Shown here piece after piece: positions 61,675 to 64,000 of a stretch of DNA of 64,000 nt (the first letter of the stretch is position 1; each line of letters starts with the position of its first letter). This DNA is from Afipia sp. 1NLS2. GTDB taxonomy: Bacteria; Pseudomonadota; Alphaproteobacteria; Rhizobiales; Xanthobacteraceae. The notes below the pieces were generated by a model. The model made no database searches. It worked only from the letters and a program-made list of their open reading frames with translations, and was not told the DNA's origin. The DNA lies in assembly GCF_000178995.1 (NCBI RefSeq), contig NZ_ADVZ01000002.1, forward strand, positions 62,001-126,000. Reading direction: 5' to 3'. The translations under genes were made by a program, and so were the position numbers.

Positions 61675-64000
61675 CGTCAGCGAGTGCAGGCGCCGCGGAT
61701 TCCCGACCGCTGGCCGCCCGTTTTGTAACAAATCCAACACCCTTTGCGCCCGATCAGGCGCAGCAACGCGTCGCGGGCTGGCTCGCGGACCTGCCGGGAG
61801 AGGATGCCGGGGTATGGCGGGCTGTCATCGACGGGCATTCCCATGCCAATGCGATTCTTCACGGTATCGCTGAATTCTCCCCCTATCTGTTCGACCTGAT
61901 CCGGCTTGATCCCGCGCGCGGCCTGCGGGTGTTCACCTGTCGGCCGGAAGACCATATGACGGCGCTGATCGCGCAGGCCCGGAACGAAGCGGCAGCTGCC
62001 GCCGACGAAGCGTCGGTGATGCAGGTCCTGCGGCGGCTGAAGGCCGAGGCGGCGCTGTTGATCGCGCTGTGCGATATCGGCGGCGTCTGGCCGGTCGGGC
62101 AGGTAACATCAGCACTGACCGATGTTGCCGTCACGTCCGTGCAGTGCGCGGTGCGTTTCCTGCTGTCGCAGGAAGTGGAGCGCGGCCGCCTACTCACCAA
62201 AGATCCCCAGCACCCGGAGGAGGGCAGCGGCCTGATCGTTCTCGCGATGGGCAAGATGGGCGCGGGCGAACTGAACTTCTCCAGCGACATCGACCTGATC
62301 GTGTTCTACGACCCCGACAAGGGCCAGTTGTCGGAAAGTGTCGAGGCTTCGCCGTTCTTCGCGCGTCTGGCGCAGGGCATCGCGCGCCTGCTGCAACAGC
62401 GCACCGGCGACGGTTACGTCTTCCGCGTCGATCTGCGGCTGCGTCCCGATCCCGCCTCGACTCCCGCCGCGGTGTCGGTGGAGGCCGCACTTCACTACTA
62501 CGAGCGCGAGGGTCGCACCTGGGAACGCGCGGCGATGATCAAGGCGCGGCCATGCGCGGGCGATCTTGCGTCCGGCGATGCGCTGCTCTCGGAAATTTCT
62601 CCGTTCGTCTGGCGCAAGCATCTCGACTTCGCCGCACTGACCGATGTCCACGACATGAAGCGGCAGATGCAGAGCTTCCGTGGCCAGAGCGAGATTTCGG
62701 TCGAGGGCCATAACGTCAAGGTCGGTCGCGGCGGCATTCGCGAGATCGAGTTCTTCGCGCAGACCCAGCAATTGATCGCGGGGGGGCGCCATCCCGAATT
62801 GCGGGTGAGGCCGACGTTAATGGCACTCGACATTCTCGCCGCCAACAACTGGATCGCGCAGGGCGTGCGCGAGGAACTGGCGAGCGCCTACGAATTCCTG
62901 CGCCGCGTCGAGCATCGCATCCAGATGGTCGCCGACGAGCAGACCCACACATTGCCCGCCGACAGGGAGGGCATCGAGCGCTTTGCGCGGTTCTTCGGCT
63001 ATGCCGACCGTGCGTCTTTCGCCGCCGACCTGCTGCGCCACCTCAATTGCGTGCAGGGCCACTATGAGCGTCTGTTCGAAGGAGACCCGACCGAACCGGA
63101 GAAGGCGCCCGATGTCGATTACGGCGCGGGGCCGGACGACGCGCGGTTGCTTGATCAGTTGCGCCGCCTCGGCTTCAAGACGCCGCGCACAGTGGCGGAA
63201 ACCGTGCAGCACTGGATGGCGGGCGAGTATCGCGCGCTGAAGGTGGAGAGCACGCGCGAGGCGTTCCGCGAATTCGTGCCGAACCTGTTGCGCGGCCTCT
63301 CGCGTGCCGAGTATCCGGATGCCGCCGTCAACGAATTCGACCGCTTCCTGCAGGCGCTGACCCGTGGCGGCCGGCTGATCTCGCTGCTCGCGCAGAACAA
63401 GGACGTGGTCGCGCTTGTGGCGCTGATCCTTGGCGCGGCACCTCGCCTCGGCGACATGCTGGCGCGTCATCCGCAGATCATGGACGGATTGATCGATCCG
63501 CGCTTCTTCGGTGCGATGCCGGATCGCGACGAACTGTCGGCGCGCCTCACCGCGACACTGGCGGATGCGGATTCCTACGAGGAGTTTCTCGATCGCCTCA
63601 GGATGTTCGGGCAGGAGAGCCTGTTCCTGACCGGCACGCGTATCCTGTCCGGCACGGTGTCGGCGCAGCAGGCGAGCACGGCGTTCGGCGATGTCGCGGA
63701 AGGAATCGTGCATACCGTGCACGATCTCACCGCGCGCCAGTTCGCCGAACAGCACGGTCTTATCAAGGGCCAGCAGACAGCGATCCTCGCGATGGGCAAG
63801 CTCGGTGGCCGGGAGATGACCGCGTCATCGGACCTCGATTTGATCCTGATCTACGATTTCGACCACGATCATCCGGATTCAGATGGGTCACGCTCGCTCC
63901 ACGGCGCGCAGTATTTCGCCCGCTACACCCAGCGCCTCATCAGCGCGTTCACGACGCGCACCAATTACGGCGTGCTCTATGACATCGATATGCGGCTGCG
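61671..64000 (+). CDS. glnE: Glutamine synthetase adenylyltransferase/deadenylase GlnE, partial
   Basis: About 776 codons are present and the frame is open to the window edge, so the 3' end is missing. The N-terminal nucleotidyltransferase domain has the signature AMGKMGAGELNFSSDIDLIV (about residue 190), followed by a helical linker and the second transferase domain with AMGKLGGREMTASSDLDLIL near residue 710. GlnE adenylylates and deadenylylates glutamine synthetase under PII control, tuning nitrogen assimilation. Start overlaps the sensor kinase stop (ATGA at 61671-61674). Full-length proteins are near 950-990 aa. Confidence 0.95.
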   Translation, partial: MTSASAGAADSRPLAARFVTNPTPFAPDQAQQRVAGWLADLPGEDAGVWRAVIDGHSHANAILHGIAEFSPYLFDLIRLDPARGLRVFTCRPEDHMTALIAQARNEAAAAADEASVMQVLRRLKAEAALLIALCDIGGVWPVGQVTSALTDVAVTSVQCAVRFLLSQEVERGRLLTKDPQHPEEGSGLIVLAMGKMGAGELNFSSDIDLIVFYDPDKGQLSESVEASPFFARLAQGIARLLQQRTGDGYVFRVDLRLRPDPASTPAAVSVEAALHYYEREGRTWERAAMIKARPCAGDLASGDALLSEISPFVWRKHLDFAALTDVHDMKRQMQSFRGQSEISVEGHNVKVGRGGIREIEFFAQTQQLIAGGRHPELRVRPTLMALDILAANNWIAQGVREELASAYEFLRRVEHRIQMVADEQTHTLPADREGIERFARFFGYADRASFAADLLRHLNCVQGHYERLFEGDPTEPEKAPDVDYGAGPDDARLLDQLRRLGFKTPRTVAETVQHWMAGEYRALKVESTREAFREFVPNLLRGLSRAEYPDAAVNEFDRFLQALTRGGRLISLLAQNKDVVALVALILGAAPRLGDMLARHPQIMDGLIDPRFFGAMPDRDELSARLTATLADADSYEEFLDRLRMFGQESLFLTGTRILSGTVSAQQASTAFGDVAEGIVHTVHDLTARQFAEQHGLIKGQQTAILAMGKLGGREMTASSDLDLILIYDFDHDHPDSDGSRSLHGAQYFARYTQRLISAFTTRTNYGVLYDIDMRL

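Overview
The window reads as chromosome of an alphaproteobacterium of the order Hyphomicrobiales, most likely the Bradyrhizobium/Afipia/Nitrobacter/Rhodopseudomonas family. Grounds: high-GC coding bias, a MucR regulator, DUF2336, DUF3551, DUF1491 and DUF6456 proteins, a DnaA-domain-IV-like mini protein, the cytochrome c maturation set ccmI-ccmE-ccmF-ccmH, and the order degP - response regulator - histidine kinase - glnE. The genus cannot be fixed from sequence alone.

Layout. 1-25600 is core chromosome: a HerA-like ATPase, an M20 dipeptidase, a GT39-type membrane glycosyltransferase, MucR, SufE, a PAS histidine kinase, a ModA/AcfC-like binding protein, DUF2336, a TerC-type transporter, a DUF1254/DUF1214 pair, a class A penicillin-binding protein, a YcgN-type cysteine-cluster protein and a DHA2-type efflux pump. 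25643-28597 is an intact IS1595-type transposon with 30-bp inverted repeats and a perfect 8-bp target duplication. Besides its transposase it carries a DUF262-HNH protein and a small basic protein.

28762-48503 is a gene-transfer-agent (GTA) type particle cluster in classical order: small-terminase candidate, large terminase, portal, gp3.5-like protein, prohead protease, capsid, gp6 to gp15, then a DUF2793 fibre, lysozyme, holin candidate and two small cell-envelope proteins. The terminase is broken by a frameshift between its ATPase and nuclease halves. A 2.2-kb block of unrelated genes (PilZ protein, three small secreted proteins, trypsin-like protease) sits between capsid and gp6. A strongly structured spacer with a near-perfect Shine-Dalgarno sequence and its own terminator lies between portal and gp3.5. 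The transposon ends two bases before a consensus-like promoter that reads into this cluster.

48681-64000 is core again: a PilZ protein, an OmpR-family two-component pair, an unrecognised 460-aa protein, ccmIEFH, a PPOX-family protein, a Do/DegP protease, a second two-component pair and glnE, which runs off the right edge.

Functionally, the GTA genes would package and deliver host DNA and lyse the cell; the terminase lesion and adjacent transposon suggest this copy is impaired or newly inactivated, unless the frameshift is a sequencing error. Regulatory candidates seen directly are CtrA-type boxes (TTAA-N7-TTAA), a perfect 11-bp dyad resembling an Irr/iron-control element, a folded leader before the TerC gene, and several hairpin terminators. 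No tRNA, rRNA or CRISPR array was seen.
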